This document shows, piece by piece, positions 5,254 through 5,290 of a DNA stretch of 5,290 bases. Source of the DNA: Oscillospiraceae bacterium (GTDB taxonomy: Bacteria; Bacillota; Clostridia; Oscillospirales; Oscillospiraceae); assembly GCA_028705905.1 (NCBI GenBank), contig JAQWCP010000129.1, positions 1 to 5,290 of the forward strand, given 5' to 3'. The notes beneath the pieces were generated by a model, which searched no databases, was not told the DNA's origin, and saw only the letters and a list, made by a program, of their open reading frames with translations. Position 1 is the first letter of the stretch. Every line of letters starts with the position of its first letter. The translations under genes and the position numbers were made by a program.

Positions 5254-5290
5254 TTGGCGAAAAAAGTAAAGAAAAAAGATTATCTATATA
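5254..5290 (+). CDS. ntpC: V-type ATPase subunit C / d, N-terminal fragment (cut by window edge)
   Basis: Only 12 codons are visible, beginning with TTG: (M)AKKVKKKDYLY. The lysine-rich opening followed by DYLY resembles clostridial V-type ATPase subunit C, and the position after ntpE is where ntpC lies in the E. hirae operon. In the family, subunit C (eukaryotic d) is a funnel-shaped protein that links the central rotor shaft to the K ring. The start is fixed by the AAAGGAGG 7 bases upstream. The identification rests mostly on context because so little protein is seen. Confidence 0.72.
   Translation, partial: MAKKVKKKDYLY

Noticed and set aside
1..5290. CRISPR array, insertion sequence, tRNA or rRNA
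   Set aside because: No regularly spaced repeats, transposase motifs, terminal inverted repeats, or tRNA/rRNA-like sequence were seen on either strand.

Overview
The window looks like chromosomal DNA from a Firmicute, most likely a gut-type clostridium (Oscillospiraceae/Ruminococcaceae-like). The evidence is the bacterial V-type (A/V-type) ATPase operon in the order known from Enterococcus hirae ntpF-I-K-E-C, strong AGGAGG-type ribosome binding sites, and two flanking genes that resemble clostridial families. Base composition is mixed in the genes and AT-rich in the one long intergenic region. The lineage is an inference from gene content and remembered family resemblance, not from a search.

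Layout. Bases 1-762 (+) carry the 3' part of an NlpC/P60 (C40) cell-wall peptidase gene with a bacterial SH3-like region; its start lies outside the window. It converges with a gene on the minus strand (1516 to 824) for a TIM-barrel protein of unknown reaction, of the kind commonly labelled only 'hydrolase'. Between the two stop codons lies a hairpin-plus-T-run terminator that works best for the minus-strand gene. Bases 1517-1843 form a divergent regulatory region: a minus-strand extended -10 promoter, two hairpins in the leader of the TIM-barrel gene, a plus-strand promoter, and a 10-bp leader hairpin just before the ATPase operon.

From 1844 to the right edge the plus strand is one tight operon: peripheral-stalk subunit G/H (ntpF), membrane subunit a/I (ntpI), proteolipid c/K (ntpK), peripheral-stalk subunit E (ntpE), and the first 12 codons of subunit C/d (ntpC, TTG start). 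The catalytic subunits A and B and the rotor subunits would be expected beyond the right edge. Together these genes build the membrane rotor/stator and the peripheral stalks of a rotary ATPase. The K subunit keeps the set of residues that bind Na+ in E. hirae NtpK, so sodium rather than proton coupling is predicted.

No mobile element, CRISPR array, tRNA or rRNA was found. I see no wholly new system. The points most worth a second look are the structured leaders of the two divergent transcription units, the function of the TIM-barrel protein, and the predicted ion specificity of the ATPase.
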